Shown here in pieces: positions 24,557 through 33,065 of a stretch of DNA of 64,000 bases (the first letter of the stretch is position 1; each line of letters starts with the position of its first letter). The DNA lies in contig NZ_LMEP01000028.1 in assembly GCF_001426405.1 (NCBI RefSeq), positions 89,300 through 153,299 on the forward strand, written 5' to 3'. This DNA comes from Streptomyces sp. Root1304 (GTDB taxonomy: Bacteria; Actinomycetota; Actinomycetes; Streptomycetales; Streptomycetaceae). The notes beneath the pieces are model-generated. The model searched no databases. It worked only from the letters and a program-made list of their open reading frames with translations, and was not told the DNA's origin. Made by a program: the position numbers and the translations under genes.

Positions 24557-25441
24557 GTGTTCGTCATCGCCATCCTGCTGGTCATAGCCGCAGTGGTGCT
24601 CTTCTTCATCGGCCGCGCCAACGACTCCAAGGGCCTGAAGTTCGGCGCCCTCGGAGCGGTCCTGGCCGGCCTCTTCTCGCTGATCGTGAGCATGACGTAC
24701 GTGATCAGCGCGTACGAGGTCGGCGTGCCGGTCGCCTTCGGCAAGGTCGGCTCGCCGATGACCTCGGGCATGCACGTGAAGTCGCCGTTCACGAGCGTCA
24801 CGACCTTCTCGACCCGCCCGGTCGACCTCAACCTCTCCGACAAGGACGTGGTCGAGGTCCGCTCCTCGCAGGGCGGTGTCATGTACGCCGAGGTGACGGT
24901 GAAGTGGGCCGTCGTCCCGTCCAAGGCCGTCGAGCTGTACAAGCTCGCGGGCACCGAGGACGCCATCCAGCAGCGGCTGGTCTACCCCGACAGCCGTGAG
25001 ATCGTCCGCAACGTCTTCGCCCGCTACTCCAGCGAGCAGGGCTACGCCTCCGACCGCGAGAAGATCAACGCCGAGATCGGCACCCTGATCAAGGAGCGGC
25101 TGGCCCCGCGCGGCATCACCGTGACCACGGTCAACCTGCGCAACGTGAAGCCCTCGGACGCCCTCCAGGGGCAGATCGACCGCAAGATCCAGCAGCAGCA
25201 GGCCACCGAGCGGGCCACCGAGGCCTCCCGTACGGCCAAGGCCGAGGCCGACCGGCGCCGGATCGAGGCGGAGGGCATCGCCCGCGCCAACAAGATCCTC
25301 AACGACTCGCTGACGGACAAGGTCCTGATGAACCAGTGCATCGACGCGTTCAAGGAGGCGGCCGCGAAGAACGCGATCTACACCGTCCCCTGCGGGAACG
25401 GCAACTCCGCCCCGGTGATCGTGGACGGCTCCAAGCGCTGA
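24557..25441 (+). CDS. SPFH/band-7 domain (prohibitin-like) membrane protein
   Basis: 294 residues from GTG 24557 after GGGGGGA. Two N-terminal membrane helices (about 1-20 and 25-55) lead into an SPFH domain (about 55-210: YEVGVPVAFGKVG, KERLAPRGITVTTVNLRNV). A short charged helical part (KIQQQQATERATEASRTAKAEADRRR) and a small C-terminal region follow. It is a different subtype from the flotillin at 1317. SPFH proteins often hold membrane proteases or stress complexes; no partner gene is obvious next to it. Confidence 0.88.
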   Translation: MFVIAILLVIAAVVLFFIGRANDSKGLKFGALGAVLAGLFSLIVSMTYVISAYEVGVPVAFGKVGSPMTSGMHVKSPFTSVTTFSTRPVDLNLSDKDVVEVRSSQGGVMYAEVTVKWAVVPSKAVELYKLAGTEDAIQQRLVYPDSREIVRNVFARYSSEQGYASDREKINAEIGTLIKERLAPRGITVTTVNLRNVKPSDALQGQIDRKIQQQQATERATEASRTAKAEADRRRIEAEGIARANKILNDSLTDKVLMNQCIDAFKEAAAKNAIYTVPCGNGNSAPVIVDGSKR

Positions 25442-25456
25442 CCCGGTCCGCGCGGA

Positions 25457-25504
25457 GACGAGGAAGGCCGCCCCGGTCGTCGGACCGGGGCGGCCTTCCT
25501 CGTC
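25457..25504. terminator. Bidirectional terminator, 22-bp stem
   Basis: Arms at 25457-25478 and 25483-25504 are perfectly complementary (AGGAAGGCCGCCCCGGTC core). It lies between the convergent SPFH and crp genes. Confidence 0.87.
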
Positions 25505-25517
25505 TGCTGCCTGCGTA

Positions 25518-26192
25518 CTAGCGCGAGCGCTTCGCGAGGCGCTCCACGTCCAGCAGGATCACGGCGCGGGCCTCCAGGCGCAGCCAGCCGCGCTGGGCGA
25601 AGTCGGCGAGCGCCTTGTTGACCGTCTCGCGGGAGGCGCCGACCAGCTGGGCCAGCTCCTCCTGGGTGAGGTCGTGGACGACGTGGATGCCCTCCTCGGA
25701 CTGCACGCCGAAGCGGCGCGACAGGTCGAGGAGCGCACGGGCGACACGGCCCGGGACGTCGGAGAAGACCAGGTCGGACATCTGGTCGTTGGTCTTGCGC
25801 AGCCGGCGGGCGACGGCGCGCAGCAGCGCGGTGGCCACCTCGGGGCGCGCGTTCAGCCAGGGCTGGAGGTCGCCGTGGCCGAGGCCGAGCAGCTTGACCT
25901 CGGTCAGCGCCGTCGCGGTCGCGGTGCGCGGGCCCGGGTCGAAGAGGGACAGCTCGCCGATGAGCTCGCCGGGGCCGAGGACCGCCAGCATGTTCTCGCG
26001 GCCGTCGGGAGAGGTGCGGTGCAGCTTCACCTTGCCCTCGGTCACCACGTAGAGGCGGTCACCGGGGTCGCCCTCATGGAAGAGCGCGTCGCCTCGGGCG
26101 AGGGTCGCCTCACTCATCGAGGCGCGCAGCTCGGCAGCCTGCTCGTCATCGAGCGCCGCGAAGAGCGGGGCGCGCCGCAGAACGTCGTCCAC
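25518..26192 (-). CDS. crp: Crp/Fnr-family cAMP receptor protein
   Basis: 224 residues from GTG 26192, preceded by GGAGAG; this gives the MDDVLRRAPLFAALDDEQ start known for Streptomyces Crp. A cyclic-nucleotide-binding beta roll (about 10-120) contains the phosphate-binding PGELIGELSLFDPGPRTATATA loop. The C-terminal winged helix (about 145-220) has the recognition helix QEELAQLVGASRETVNKALADF. Crp controls germination and antibiotic production. It is divergent from nth, as expected. Confidence 0.95.
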   Translation of the reverse strand: MDDVLRRAPLFAALDDEQAAELRASMSEATLARGDALFHEGDPGDRLYVVTEGKVKLHRTSPDGRENMLAVLGPGELIGELSLFDPGPRTATATALTEVKLLGLGHGDLQPWLNARPEVATALLRAVARRLRKTNDQMSDLVFSDVPGRVARALLDLSRRFGVQSEEGIHVVHDLTQEELAQLVGASRETVNKALADFAQRGWLRLEARAVILLDVERLAKRSR

Positions 26193-26377
26193 GAGTTCTC
26201 TCCATACTGTCGACCTGCTCAGGGACCTGGGTCCCATGATGCCGGACGTACAAAACAGTGCGATCAATCACAACAAGTTTGACTCACCGAGCCGCCCGTC
26301 CGTACGGCAGGGGCCCGATTGGGCTCCGATCGGCCACGCCCGGGGCGGATGTCGGTGGTGGCCCCTAGGCTGGCCGG

Positions 26378-27409
26378 GTGTCCAACTCGCCGGTGACAGC
26401 GCAGGCCAAGGGGGCTGGAAGAGTGTCGGCCGAAGGTAATTCCGCCGTGGGCGAACACGGCGTGTCGAAACGGGCGAAAGCCGCAAATCGGAAGGCCGAC
26501 GTGCCGAATCGGAAGCCCGCGAAGCCCGCCGGGGCGGCTGAACCCGCCAAGACCGCGAAGACCGTCCGGGCCGCGAAGACCGCCGGGGCGGCTGAACCCG
26601 CCAGGACCGCGAAGACCGTCCGGGCCGCGAAGACCGCCAAGCCCGAGTCGCGGCTCGCGATGGTCCGGCGCGCCAGGAAGATCAACCGCGAGCTCGCCGA
26701 GGTCTACCCGTACGCCCATCCGGAGCTCGACTTCCGCAACCCCTTCGAGCTGCTCGTCGCCACGGTCCTCTCGGCCCAGACCACCGACCTGCGGGTCAAC
26801 CAGACCACCCCCGCCCTCTTCGCGAAGTACCCCACGCCCGAGGACCTCGCCGCCGCCGTGCCCGAGGAGGTCGAGGAGCTGATCCGGCCCACCGGCTTCT
26901 TCCGCGCCAAGACCAGGTCGATCATGGGCCTGGCCGCCGCCCTCAGGGACGACTTCGGCGGCGAGGTCCCCGGCCGCCTGGACGACCTCGTCACGCTCCC
27001 GGGCGTCGGCCGCAAGACCGCCTTCGTCGTCCTCGGCAACGCCTTCGGGGTCCCCGGCATCACCGTCGACACCCACTTCATGCGGCTGGTCCGGCGCTGG
27101 AAGTGGACCGAGCAGGAGGACCCGGTGAAGATCGAGGCGGAGATCGCCGAGATCTTCCCGAAGAGCGAGTGGACGATGCTCTCGCACCGGGTGATCTTCC
27201 ACGGCCGGCGCATCTGCCACGCCCGCAAGCCCGCCTGCGGCGCCTGCCCGATCACCCACCTCTGCCCCTCGTACGGCGAGGGCGAGACCGACCCCGAGAA
27301 GGCGAGGAAGCTGCTCAAGTACGAGAAGGGCGGCTTCCCCGGCCAGCGGCTCAACCCGCCCCCGGACTACCCCGGCCGCCCCGCGCCCCCGCTGGGCGCG
27401 AGCGACTGA
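26378..27409 (+). CDS. nth: Endonuclease III (base-excision DNA glycosylase)
   Basis: 343 residues from GTG 26378. An N-terminal extension of about 90 residues rich in Ala, Lys and Thr precedes the HhH-GPD core (LLVATVLSAQTTD onward). The hairpin LPGVGRKTA supplies catalytic Lys213, and VDTHFMR supplies Asp231. Cys 280, 287, 290 and 296 (C-x6-C-x2-C-x5-C) hold the [4Fe-4S] cluster. It removes oxidised pyrimidines. TAGGCT ends 6 bp before the GTG and no ribosome site exists, so the mRNA is likely leaderless. The extension carries an 18-residue tandem repeat. Confidence 0.95.
   Translation: MSNSPVTAQAKGAGRVSAEGNSAVGEHGVSKRAKAANRKADVPNRKPAKPAGAAEPAKTAKTVRAAKTAGAAEPARTAKTVRAAKTAKPESRLAMVRRARKINRELAEVYPYAHPELDFRNPFELLVATVLSAQTTDLRVNQTTPALFAKYPTPEDLAAAVPEEVEELIRPTGFFRAKTRSIMGLAAALRDDFGGEVPGRLDDLVTLPGVGRKTAFVVLGNAFGVPGITVDTHFMRLVRRWKWTEQEDPVKIEAEIAEIFPKSEWTMLSHRVIFHGRRICHARKPACGACPITHLCPSYGEGETDPEKARKLLKYEKGGFPGQRLNPPPDYPGRPAPPLGASD
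26527..26634. repeat. 54-bp in-frame tandem repeat inside nth
   Basis: Two copies (26527-26580 and 26581-26634) differ at a single base and encode AGAAEPAKTAKTVRAAKT twice with one Lys to Arg change. The near identity points to a recent duplication in the disordered basic N-terminal tail. Confidence 0.85.
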
Positions 27410-27519
27410 CCCCGCCCGCCGGGATCCCTCCGTCCCGCCCCTCCGCTCCACCCCTTCGGGCGACCCGCCGGAGGGAACGAACCCGTACACCGATCGCGTT
27501 GTGAACCACGGGGGTGCCT

Positions 27520-28224
27520 ATGACGCGCACTGACGAAGAGATCCACGGTCCCGGTATCGGCGGCCTGCTCAAGAGGGACGGGCTGCCCGCCTGGCTCGGG
27601 CCCGTCGACCGGGCCGCCCGCACCGTCGAGCCGGAGCAGCTGAGCCGCTTCCTGCCGCCCGCGAGCGGCGCCGGACGCCAGTCCGCCGTCCTCGTCCTCT
27701 TCGGCGAGGGCGAGCGCGGACCCGAACTGCTGCTCATGGAGCGCGCCGGCAGCCTCCGCTCGCACGCCGGCCAGCCCTCCTTCCCGGGCGGCGCCCTCGA
27801 CCCCGAGGACGGCCCCCCGGCCGAGGGCGGCCTGCTGCGCGCCGCGCTCCGGGAGGCCCAGGAGGAGACCGGCCTCGACCCGGCGGGCGTCCAGCTCTTC
27901 GGCGTCCTGCCCCAGCTCTACATCCCGGTCAGCGGCTTCGTCGTCACCCCGGTCCTCGGCTGGTGGCGCACCCCCAGCCCCATCGGGGTGGTCGACCCCG
28001 GCGAGACCGCCCGGGTCTTCACCGTGCCCGTGGCGGATCTCACGGATCCCGTGAACCGCGCCACCGCGATCCACCCGAGCGGCCACCAGGGCCCAGCGTT
28101 CCTGGTCGCGTCCGCTCTGGTCTGGGGTTTTACGGCCGGTGTGATCGACCGGCTACTGCACTTCTCCGGTTGGGAGCGCCCCTGGGACCGGTCGAAGCAG
28201 GTCCCGCTCGACTGGCGCTCATGA
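27520..28224 (+). CDS. CoA-type NUDIX pyrophosphatase (NUDT7/CoAse-like)
   Basis: 234 residues from ATG 27520, or two more from GTG 27514. The segment LLMERAGSLRSHAGQPSFPGGALDP matches the CoA pyrophosphatase signature that precedes the NUDIX box, and RAALREAQEETGL completes the box. These enzymes hydrolyse CoA or acyl-CoA to phosphopantetheine and ADP. It follows nth on the same strand with a 110-bp gap. Confidence 0.86.
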   Translation: MTRTDEEIHGPGIGGLLKRDGLPAWLGPVDRAARTVEPEQLSRFLPPASGAGRQSAVLVLFGEGERGPELLLMERAGSLRSHAGQPSFPGGALDPEDGPPAEGGLLRAALREAQEETGLDPAGVQLFGVLPQLYIPVSGFVVTPVLGWWRTPSPIGVVDPGETARVFTVPVADLTDPVNRATAIHPSGHQGPAFLVASALVWGFTAGVIDRLLHFSGWERPWDRSKQVPLDWRS

Positions 28225-28280
28225 CAGGCTGATCCCCGGCGAACAGGCTGATCCCGACGAACGACAGGCTGCCCCCGGCG
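28225..28280. repeat. Triplicated 20-bp intergenic repeat (CAGGCTG units)
   Basis: CAGGCTG occurs at 28225, 28244 and 28265, each followed by C-rich sequence and a GGCGA/GACGA tail, giving a period of 19-21 bp. It fills most of the gap between the NUDIX and MarP-like genes and so lies in the promoter or leader of the latter. Confidence 0.6.
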
Positions 28281-28311
28281 ACCGGAAAACGAATCTGCGA
28301 GGCAATTGACG

Positions 28312-29511
28312 GTGAACGTGCTGGACATCTTGCTGCTGCTCGCCGCCGTGTGGTTCGCGATCATCGGATACCGCCAGGGCTTCGTCGTCGGCATCCTGTC
28401 CGTGATCGGCTTCCTCGGCGGCGGCCTGGTCGCCGTCCTGCTGCTCCCGATCCTCTGGGACAAGCTGACCGACCACAGCGAGGTCTCGACCACCGCGACG
28501 GTCGTCTTCGTGATGGTGGTCATCGTCTGCGCCTCCGTCGGCCAGGCCTTCACCACCCACCTGGGCAACAAGCTGCGCCGCCACATCACCTGGTCGCCCG
28601 TGCGCGCCCTGGACGCCACCGGCGGCGCCCTGGTCAACGTCGTCGCGATGCTGCTCGTGGCCTGGCTCATCGGCTCCGGCCTCGCCCGTACCTCCATGCC
28701 CACCCTGGGCAAGGAGGTGCGGAACTCCAAGGTGCTGCTCGGCGTGCAGGAGGTGATGCCGGATCAGGCGTCCGGCTGGTTCACCGACTTCACCTCCACG
28801 CTCGCGCGCAGCGGCTTCCCGCCGGTCTTCAACCCCTTCGCCGACGAGCCGATCACCCCGGTCATGCCCCCCGACCCGAAGCTCGCCGACAGCCCCGTCG
28901 CCGCCCTCGCCAAGCGCTCCATCGTGAAGGTCGTCGGCACCGCGCAGAGCTGCGGCAAGGTCCTCGAAGGCACCGGCTTCGTCTTCGCCGACCGCCGGAT
29001 CATGACCAACGCGCACGTCGTCGGCGGCGTCGACGAGCCGACCGTCCAGATAGGCGGCGTGGGGAAGCTCTACGACGCCAAGGTCGTCCTCTACGACTGG
29101 CAGCGCGACATCGCCGTCCTGGACGTGCCGGGACTCAAGGCCACGCCGCTGCCCTTCACCGACGAGGACGCCCGCAGCGGTGACGACGCGATCGTCGCCG
29201 GTTTCCCGGAGAACGGCTCGTACGACGTGCGCTCGGCGCGCGTCCGGGGCCGTATCAACGCCGACGGACCCGACATCTACCGTCGTGGCGAGGTGCGCAG
29301 GGACGTGTACTCGCTGTACACGACGGTCCGCCAGGGGAACTCCGGCGGTCCGCTCCTCACCGAGGACGGCAAGGTCTACGGGGTGATCTTCGCCCGCTCC
29401 CTCGACGACGCCAACACCGGCTACGCCCTGACGGCCGACGAGATCCGCGAGGACATCGAGCGCGGCAGGACCGCCGACCAGCAGGTCGACACCCAGTCCT
29501 GCGCCCTCTAG
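28312..29511 (+). CDS. MarP-like membrane serine protease (CvpA-like + trypsin domains)
   Basis: 399 residues from GTG 28312 (GAGG about 9 bp upstream); a TTG at 28306 is too close to that site. Four membrane helices (about 3-125) resemble colicin V production protein. The extracytoplasmic trypsin-like domain has the triad His235 (TNAHVV), Asp266 (RDIAVL) and Ser344 (GNSGGPL), and a Cys pair (AQSCGK and final QSCAL) that could form a disulfide. The mycobacterial relative MarP is needed for acid resistance. Confidence 0.9.
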   Translation: MNVLDILLLLAAVWFAIIGYRQGFVVGILSVIGFLGGGLVAVLLLPILWDKLTDHSEVSTTATVVFVMVVIVCASVGQAFTTHLGNKLRRHITWSPVRALDATGGALVNVVAMLLVAWLIGSGLARTSMPTLGKEVRNSKVLLGVQEVMPDQASGWFTDFTSTLARSGFPPVFNPFADEPITPVMPPDPKLADSPVAALAKRSIVKVVGTAQSCGKVLEGTGFVFADRRIMTNAHVVGGVDEPTVQIGGVGKLYDAKVVLYDWQRDIAVLDVPGLKATPLPFTDEDARSGDDAIVAGFPENGSYDVRSARVRGRINADGPDIYRRGEVRRDVYSLYTTVRQGNSGGPLLTEDGKVYGVIFARSLDDANTGYALTADEIREDIERGRTADQQVDTQSCAL

Positions 29512-29536
29512 CCCACCGGGCCCCGAGGCCGAGGCC

Positions 29537-29734
29537 CTAGGCGGTGTCGCGTGGATGCCTGAGGCGGGCCGAGACCCAGCGGGCCCGGCGGCGCAGGATG
29601 CGCGAGATCCCCACCCCTTGCACGGCGTGCGCGCGGCCCTGATCCGGCGGGCCTCCCCCTTCGCGAGCGCCCGGCCCTGCGGCCGAGCGGCGGTTGCGTG
29701 CGGTCGTGTCACCGTAGTCGTGCGTCCAGCCCAT
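29537..29734 (-). CDS. Small basic hypothetical protein
   Basis: 65 residues, MGWTHDYGDTTARNRR to RLRHPRDTA. Third codon positions are nearly all G or C, as in real genes here, and the product is very basic at the C-terminus (RILRRRARWVSARLRH). There is only a GAGG immediately before the ATG, which is too close for normal use; an in-frame ATG about 70 bp upstream is possible. No family recognised with confidence. A palindrome at 29781-29794 lies upstream. Confidence 0.4.
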   Translation of the reverse strand: MGWTHDYGDTTARNRRSAAGPGAREGGGPPDQGRAHAVQGVGISRILRRRARWVSARLRHPRDTA

Positions 29735-29780
29735 ACCTCGACGTCTGCCCGGGGCCCAAGGTCGGTAACCACCCGAGGGC

Positions 29781-29794
29781 ACTCCAATTGGAGT
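29781..29794. promoter_or_regulatory. Perfect 14-bp palindrome ACTCCAATTGGAGT
   Basis: A gapless palindrome in an otherwise GC-rich gap, 47 bp upstream of the small basic gene read on the minus strand. The symmetry suggests a protein-binding site. No regulator is assigned. Confidence 0.4.
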
Positions 29795-29922
29795 ATGCGC
29801 GGGGCACATGGCCGTTCGAAGGAAGTCTGTACGCCCCCACGGGAACAGAGGGGCCGTCAGCGGACCGGACGAGTGCCGTCGGCGGGGGCGTACGAGCGCC
29901 CTCAGCGGGCCGGACCGGTCCT

Positions 29923-30861
29923 TCAGCGGTCGGGCTCGGGGTCCTTCAGCCAGTTGACCAGCTCCGTGGAGAAGGCCACCGGGTCCTCCTCGTGCGGGAA
30001 GTGCCCGAGGCCGTCGAAGAGCCGCCAGCGGTACGGAGCCTCCACGTACTCGCCCGAGCCCGCCGCGCTCCGGGTCCGCATCACCGGGTCCAGGGAGCCG
30101 TGCAGATGCAGCGTCGGCACCCGCACCGGCCGCTTCATGCGCCGGTTGAACTGGATGCCGTCCGGCCGCGCCAGGGAACGCACCATCCAGCGGTACGGCT
30201 CGATCGAGCAGTGCGCCGTCGACGGCACCAGCATCGCCCGCCGGTACACCTCGATGGCCTCGTCCTCCGAGGAGCGCCGGGGCTGCGGCCCCGACCAGTC
30301 CCGGATCAGCTCGCCCACCAGCGCGGCGTCGTCCGCGACGAGCTGACGCTCCGGCAGCCACGGCCGCTGGAAACCCCACACGTGCGATCCGGCCCGCGAC
30401 TGGGCGAAGTCGGCGAGCATCGCCGAGCGCCAGCGGCGCGGATGCGGCATCGAGGAGACCACCAGCCGGCGGACCAGCTTCGGCCGCATCACGGCCGCCG
30501 TCCAGGCGAGGTAGCCGCCCAGGTCGTGCCCGACGAGCGCCGCGTCCGGCTCGCCCAGGGAGCGGATCACGCCGGTGACGTCGAGGGCCAGGTTGGCGGG
30601 GTCGTAACCCCGGGGGGTGCGGTCGCTGCCGCCGACCCCGCGCAGGTCCATCGCGACGGCGCGGAAACCGGCCTCCGCGAGGACGGGCAGCTGGTGGCGC
30701 CAGGTCCACCAGAACTGCGGGAAGCCGTGCAGGAGCAGCACCAGCGGGCCGTCGCCCATCTCGGCGATGTGGAAACGGGCGCCGTTGGCGGCGACGTCGC
30801 GATGGGTCCACGGCCCGTCGAGCCGTACGGGCCCGCCGTTGCCGCTCTCGGGGAGGGTCAT
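29923..30861 (-). CDS. Alpha/beta hydrolase, epoxide hydrolase-like
   Basis: 312 residues from ATG 30861, overlapping the stop of the upstream gene (ATGA). HGFPQFWWTWR is the oxyanion-hole motif. The nucleophile elbow reads LVGHDLGGY, so Asp113 rather than Ser is the nucleophile, as in epoxide hydrolases and haloalkane dehalogenases. The late acid lies in GSLDPVM and the His in GLGHFPHEE. A cap region with Trp/Tyr (PYRWM) lies between. Last gene of the nhaA operon. Confidence 0.87.
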   Translation of the reverse strand: MTLPESGNGGPVRLDGPWTHRDVAANGARFHIAEMGDGPLVLLLHGFPQFWWTWRHQLPVLAEAGFRAVAMDLRGVGGSDRTPRGYDPANLALDVTGVIRSLGEPDAALVGHDLGGYLAWTAAVMRPKLVRRLVVSSMPHPRRWRSAMLADFAQSRAGSHVWGFQRPWLPERQLVADDAALVGELIRDWSGPQPRRSSEDEAIEVYRRAMLVPSTAHCSIEPYRWMVRSLARPDGIQFNRRMKRPVRVPTLHLHGSLDPVMRTRSAAGSGEYVEAPYRWRLFDGLGHFPHEEDPVAFSTELVNWLKDPEPDR

Positions 30862-31343
30862 ACGGACGAGCGTGCCACAGCGGAGGCCTTCTCCAGCGCC
30901 TTGTCCTGCGCGGGGCGGGGGTGCGGCTTGACGGTCGAGAGCACGGCGGCCGTCTGCTTGGCGGAGGCGATGGACTTCTCCGGCGGCTTGACCTTCTTGA
31001 ACTTGGCCCAGGCGATCAGCCCGAGCAGGACCGCGAGCAGCACGTTGAACGCGAAGGACAGCAGGAAGCACCAGATCAGGTTCCAGCCGCCGTTGCCGTT
31101 GTGCCCGCCGGTCCAGGTGTTGATGGCGTACGCGAGCGCGAAGCTCAGCATCGGCAGCGAGAACAGCAGCACCACGGCGGCCGCGATGCCCGCCACACTG
31201 CCGAACACCCCGCGCTTCACGTCCTGGCGGATCTCGGCCTTGGCCAGCGCGATCTCGTCATGCACCAGCGCGGACATCTCGGCCGTCGCCGAGGCGACCA
31301 GCTGGCCGAGGCTGCGCTCGGTTCCGTCGAACGGGTCGCTCAT
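30858..31343 (-). CDS. YqjE/DUF1469-type holin-like membrane protein
   Basis: 161 residues from ATG 31343. An amphipathic N-terminus (LVASATAEMSALVHDEIALAKAEI) leads to two membrane helices (about 45-75 and 88-115), then a Lys/Ala-rich tail. This layout is that of the actinobacterial 'phage holin family' (DUF1469), which is a housekeeping membrane protein, not a sign of prophage. It sits between nhaA and the hydrolase. Confidence 0.85.
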   Translation of the reverse strand: MSDPFDGTERSLGQLVASATAEMSALVHDEIALAKAEIRQDVKRGVFGSVAGIAAAVVLLFSLPMLSFALAYAINTWTGGHNGNGGWNLIWCFLLSFAFNVLLAVLLGLIAWAKFKKVKPPEKSIASAKQTAAVLSTVKPHPRPAQDKALEKASAVARSSV

Positions 31344-31360
31344 CCCTGCTCCCTCTTCTC

Positions 31361-31394
31361 TTCTGCGGTCCGAGTCCTTCTGCGGTCCGACTCA
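31361..31394. repeat. 17-bp tandem repeat between nhaA and the holin-like gene
   Basis: TTCTGCGGTCCGAGTCC at 31361-31377 is repeated with two changes at 31378-31394, filling most of the 53-bp gap within the operon. Confidence 0.5.
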
Positions 31395-31396
31395 GA

Positions 31397-32788
31397 TCAT
31401 GCCGGACGGTCGGCCCCGTCGCGCGGTGCCCCCGCCAGTTGGGCGCGCTGGCGGTGTTCGGCGGCCTTCTTCTCGTAGATCTCGGCCATCCGGAGGTGGT
31501 ACTCGGGGTTGTCCTCCTCGTAGATGTCGGGGATGCCGTCCTGGTCCTCGTCGCGGTCCTCGGCGGTGACGAGCGCCTGGTACTTCCTGACCCGCAGTTT
31601 CAGCAGGACGGAGGCGAGGACGGCCGCGATGAGCGAGCCGACGAGGACGGAGGCCTTCACCTCGTCGGTGAGGGCGGCGTCGCCGGCGAAGGCCAGCTCT
31701 CCGATGAGGAGCGAGACGGTGAAGCCGATCCCGGCGAGCGAGGCGACCGCGAACACGTCCGCCCAGGCCAGTTCGGGGTTGAGCTCCGCCCGGGTGAAGC
31801 GGGCGGCGAGCCAGGTGCCGCCGAAGATGCCGATCGCCTTGCCGACGACGAGGCCGAGGACGACACCGAGGGTGACCGGCTGGGTGAACACGTTGTGGAT
31901 CGCGCCGCCGGAGACGCTGACACCGGCGGAGAACAGCGCGAACAGCGGGACGGCGAGGCCGGCCGAGAGGGGGCGGACCAGGTGCTCGATGTGCTCGCCG
32001 GGGGAGTGGTCCTCGCCCTCCCGGGTGGTGCAGCGCAGCATCAGGCCCATGGCGACGCCGGCGATGGTGGCGTGGACGCCGCTGTTGTACATCAGGCCCC
32101 AGATGACCAGGGCCAGCGGGACGTACACGTACCAGCCACGGACCTCCTTGCGGAGCAGGAACCAGAAGAGGACGAGTCCGGCGACGGCGCCGCCGAGGGC
32201 CGCGAAGTTCAGGTCGCTGGTGAAGAAGACCGCGATGATCAGGATCGCGAAGAGGTCGTCGACGACGGCGAGGGTGAGCAGGAAGGCGCGGAGCGCGGAG
32301 GGCAGCGAGGTGCCGATGACCGCGAGGACGGCGAGCGCGAAGGCGATGTCGGTGGCGGTGGGGACGGCCCAGCCGTCCAGGGAGCCGTTGCCGACGGTGT
32401 TGACCAGGGTGTAGACGAGGGCGGGCGCGGCCATGCCGCAGAGCGCGGCGATGACGGGGAGCGCGGCGGCCTTGGGGTCGCGGAGCTCGCCCGCGACGAG
32501 TTCGCGCTTGAGCTCGATGCCTGCGACGAAGAAGAAGATCGCGAGGAGGCCGTCGGCGGCCCAGTGCTGGATCGACAGGTCGAGGCCGAGGGCGGCGGGG
32601 CCCATGTGGAAGCTGCTGACGGACTCGTAGCTGTCGCTCAGCGGGGTGTTGGCCCAGACGAGGGCGGCGACGGCGGCGACGAGGAGCAGAACACCGCCGA
32701 CGGTCTCGGTGCGCAGGGCGTCGGCGAGATAGCGCCGCTCGGGCAGCGAGAGGCGGCCGAGGAATTTGCGGTCGGTGGGCGCGGACAC
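31397..32788 (-). CDS. nhaA: Na+/H+ antiporter NhaA with Ca-binding-like C-terminal extension
   Basis: 463 residues from GTG 32788, preceded by GGAGG. About 11-12 membrane helices include the conserved ion site LAVVDDLFAI (paired Asp) and AVPTATDIAFAL. It exchanges protons for Na+ across the membrane. After the last helix the protein continues for about 65 residues; residues 411-421 read DRDEDQDGIPD, a D-x-D-x-D-G loop like those that bind calcium, followed by a charged helix. First gene of a three-gene operon. Confidence 0.93.
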   Translation of the reverse strand: MSAPTDRKFLGRLSLPERRYLADALRTETVGGVLLLVAAVAALVWANTPLSDSYESVSSFHMGPAALGLDLSIQHWAADGLLAIFFFVAGIELKRELVAGELRDPKAAALPVIAALCGMAAPALVYTLVNTVGNGSLDGWAVPTATDIAFALAVLAVIGTSLPSALRAFLLTLAVVDDLFAILIIAVFFTSDLNFAALGGAVAGLVLFWFLLRKEVRGWYVYVPLALVIWGLMYNSGVHATIAGVAMGLMLRCTTREGEDHSPGEHIEHLVRPLSAGLAVPLFALFSAGVSVSGGAIHNVFTQPVTLGVVLGLVVGKAIGIFGGTWLAARFTRAELNPELAWADVFAVASLAGIGFTVSLLIGELAFAGDAALTDEVKASVLVGSLIAAVLASVLLKLRVRKYQALVTAEDRDEDQDGIPDIYEEDNPEYHLRMAEIYEKKAAEHRQRAQLAGAPRDGADRPA

Positions 32789-32968
32789 GTGGGGACCTCC
32801 GTCGGGCAGGCAGGGCGAAGCACATGCCGACCAGACTTCCCGGCTCACCTAGGTTTTCCTGTCGCGTTCCTGACGCGATCCTTACCTTACCTAAAGAGAC
32901 GGGTTTTGCGTCCGGCGAGATTCACTCTAGGGAGATATGAGAGTTTCGTCCCCTCGGGCCGCCGGATG

Positions 32969-33008
32969 CGGAAACGCCCGCCCCGAAGCGATCGGGACGG
33001 GCGTTTCC
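32969..33008. terminator. Terminator after acs
   Basis: GGAAACGCCCG and CCCGA on the left pair with TCGGG and CGGGCGTTTCC on the right, a 16-bp stem with one C/A mismatch. It lies 58 bp after the acs stop on the minus strand, between acs and nhaA. Confidence 0.75.
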
Positions 33009-33065
33009 GGCGTACGGGGGAGGCGTAAGCCCTCCGGGTGGTGGCCGGTGGCGTACGGCCCCGGC

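Noticed and set aside
30858..31343. Holin-like gene as a sign of a prophage
   Set aside because: This DUF1469/YqjE-type membrane protein is a common chromosomal gene in actinobacteria and no other phage gene is nearby.
32820..32940. AT-rich TTACCTTACCTAAA sequence upstream of nhaA resembling half of an iron box
   Set aside because: Only one half-site matches the DmdR/IdeR consensus as I remember it, and there is no dyad. An iron regulator is not the expected control for a Na+/H+ antiporter.
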